DNA of 64,000 bases from Bacteroidetes bacterium 2013_40CM_41_45 (GTDB lineage: Bacteria > Bacteroidota > Bacteroidia > AKYH767-A > 2013-40CM-41-45). This document shows, in pieces, positions 62,745 through 64,000 of this stretch. The stretch is taken from NCBI GenBank assembly GCA_002215675.1, contig NGFH01000002.1, forward strand, positions 533,887 through 597,886, given 5' to 3'. Positions within the stretch are counted from its first letter, which is position 1. Each line of letters begins with the position of its first letter. The position numbers were made by a program, and so were the translations under genes. The notes beneath the pieces are model-generated. The model searched no databases and was not told where the DNA came from. It was given only the letters and a program-made list of their open reading frames with translations.

Positions 62745-63944
62745 ATGAAGGACACAACAAAGTATGGACTAAGGGGAGTTTCTTCTGCTAAAGAAGAGGT
62801 GCATCATGCTATCCGCAATTCCGGCAAAGGAATTTTTCCAAAAGCCTTCTGTAAGGTGCTGCCTGATATTTCGGGAGGTGACGATGCCTTCTGTAACATC
62901 ATGCACAGCGATGGTGCGGGAACAAAATCATCGCTTGCGTATGCATACTGGAAAGAAACCGGTGACGTTTCGATTTGGAAAAACATTGCTATAGATGCCG
63001 TGGTGATGAATACCGATGACCTGCTGTGTGTTGGCGCTGATAACGATATTGTCCTTTCATCTACCATAGGCAGAAATAAAAACGTAATTCCGGGAGAAGT
63101 TATTGAAGCTATCATCAAAGGAACGGAAGAATTTCTCGAAATGCTTCGCTCGTATAATGTAAACATTCAGCTTGCAGGAGGAGAAACGGCAGACGTAGGC
63201 GATTTGGTGAGAACTGTTATTGTTGACTCGACGGTTTTCTGCCGCATGAAACGCAGCGATGTCATCACCAATGAAAAAATCCGTGCCGGTGATATAATTG
63301 TTGGCTTGTCATCTTCTGGAAAAACAAATTATGAAAAGGAATACAACAGCGGCATTGGCAGCAACGGGCTCACCTCTGCCAGGCATGATATGTTTAATAA
63401 AACAGTCGCAGAAAAATATCCTGAAACGTTTGATAATAAGATGGATGCCTCGCTTTCATATAGCGGAAAACACAGTTTGAGAGACAGAGTGGACATTGAA
63501 TATTTACAGAATGGAAAAAAGGTTTCTGAAAAAATTGAAGCCGCAAAGCTCGTCTTGTCGCCAACCAGGACGTACATACCGGTAATGAAGAAAATATTTT
63601 CTGAAATGAAAGATGATATTCATGGAATGATTCACTGCACCGGAGGAGGGCAAACCAAAGCGCTGAAGTTCGTGGAAGGAATTCATATTATAAAAGACAA
63701 CATGTTTGAAACTCAGCCGCTGTTTCGTCTTATACAGGAATCATCCAAAACATCCTGGGAAGAAATGTACCGCGTCTTCAACATGGGTCACCGTATGGAA
63801 ATTTATCTTGACAAAAAGAACGCAAAAAAAATAATTGATATTTCTCATGAGTTCGAACTTGAAGCAAAGATTGTCGGTCGCTGCGAAGCTGCAGAAAAAA
63901 CCTCCATGACCATTTCAACAAATCAAGGAATATTTGAATACTAA
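62745..63944 (+). CDS. purM: Phosphoribosylformylglycinamidine cyclo-ligase PurM
   Basis: A 399-aa AIR synthetase, step 5 of purine synthesis. Marks are KYGLRGVSSAKEEV at the start, the conserved HSDGAGTKSSLAYAYW (phosphate and metal region), MNTDDLLCVGA, GGETADVGDLVRTV and GLSSSGKTNYEKEYNSGIGSNGLTSARHD. It is longer than E. coli PurM (345 aa), as in other Bacteroidota. I chose the ATG at 62745 because the upstream frame would translate the terminator. Confidence 0.92.
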   Translation: MKDTTKYGLRGVSSAKEEVHHAIRNSGKGIFPKAFCKVLPDISGGDDAFCNIMHSDGAGTKSSLAYAYWKETGDVSIWKNIAIDAVVMNTDDLLCVGADNDIVLSSTIGRNKNVIPGEVIEAIIKGTEEFLEMLRSYNVNIQLAGGETADVGDLVRTVIVDSTVFCRMKRSDVITNEKIRAGDIIVGLSSSGKTNYEKEYNSGIGSNGLTSARHDMFNKTVAEKYPETFDNKMDASLSYSGKHSLRDRVDIEYLQNGKKVSEKIEAAKLVLSPTRTYIPVMKKIFSEMKDDIHGMIHCTGGGQTKALKFVEGIHIIKDNMFETQPLFRLIQESSKTSWEEMYRVFNMGHRMEIYLDKKNAKKIIDISHEFELEAKIVGRCEAAEKTSMTISTNQGIFEY

Positions 63945-63957
63945 TTATTAGAGTTTA

Positions 63958-64000
63958 ATGTTAGTCGAAAAATTACAAGCCATAAAACAACGCTGGCAGG
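63958..64000 (+). CDS. prfA: Peptide chain release factor 1, 5' end only
   Basis: Only the first 14 codons are in the window (MLVEKLQAIKQRWQ). This fits the RF1 N-terminus (M-LEKLxAIKxRxEE). RF1 reads UAA and UAG stop codons. The window edge cuts the gene. It starts 13 nt after the purM stop, so co-transcription is likely. Confidence 0.65.
   Translation, partial: MLVEKLQAIKQRWQ

Noticed and set aside
1-64000. tRNA, rRNA, tmRNA genes, prophage or complete insertion sequences
   Set aside because: No cloverleaf-like intergenic sequence, rRNA segment, integrase, transposase or phage structural gene was recognised. smpB is present but ssrA was not found nearby.

Overview
The window looks like chromosomal DNA from a member of the Bacteroidota, probably an uncultured Bacteroidia or Sphingobacteria-like lineage. 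Several signals agree. Five exported proteins end in type IX secretion (T9SS) sorting domains, and a PorE-like OmpA/PD40/LysM protein is present. Promoters of the TTG-N18-TAnnTTTG type occur. The primary sigma factor is short and lacks region 1.1. SecA is long (1104 aa). The small DUF2795 gene beside secA and an enlarged MraY also fit. MurE carries the meso-diaminopimelate motif DNPR and a dapD is present, so the wall is meso-DAP type. No rRNA, tRNA, CRISPR array, complete insertion sequence or prophage was seen.

Layout. 1-0.9 kb: an alpha/beta hydrolase. 0.9-16.6 kb: a complete division and cell wall (dcw) cluster, mraZ-rsmH-ftsL-ftsI-murE-mraY-murD-ftsW-murG-murC-ftsQ-ftsA-ftsZ, tightly packed, preceded by a three-repeat MraZ operator and closed by a terminator. 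16.6-18.3 kb: a DEAD-box helicase and a cold-shock protein. 18.3-27.8 kb: an accessory stretch of secreted and outer-membrane proteins, a cupredoxin lipoprotein, a universal stress protein and an orphan trypsin-like protease. 27.8-38 kb: housekeeping genes secA, ppiD-like, rpoD, purC and phoH. 38-51 kb: a SAM hydrolase, a DinB protein, a CsgG-like/unknown/TonB-receptor operon, a regulator with a fatty acid desaturase, homogentisate dioxygenase and two T9SS cargo proteins. 51-64 kb: CvpA, dapD, a glycosyltransferase, a metal-homeostasis operon (outer-membrane protein, DtxR/MntR regulator, Nramp-UspA fusion, smpB), pyrD, HMG-CoA lyase, the PorE-like protein, purM and the start of prfA.

The most unusual signal is not a conventional gene. 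At least a dozen short arrays with an exact 7-nt period are scattered through the window. Each array has its own heptamer family. They sit mostly within a few bases of stop codons or overlap them. Three form clear inverted pairs with arms of four heptads plus one base (29 nt). A fourth pair is weaker, and a related hairpin has an 8-nt period. One 29-nt pair (59133-59299) encloses a 27-codon remnant that resembles the N-terminus of the S23 / 23S rRNA intervening-sequence four-helix-bundle protein family. Other arrays lie in frame inside coding sequences (HMG-CoA lyase, glycosyltransferase) or supply start codons and N-termini. I infer decayed and empty copies of a small hairpin-ended element family linked to four-helix-bundle proteins.

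Regulation that can be read from sequence: MraZ autoregulation of dcw, a perfect 7-2-7 palindrome of DtxR/MntR type in front of the metal operon, and a nearly leaderless promoter for pyrD.
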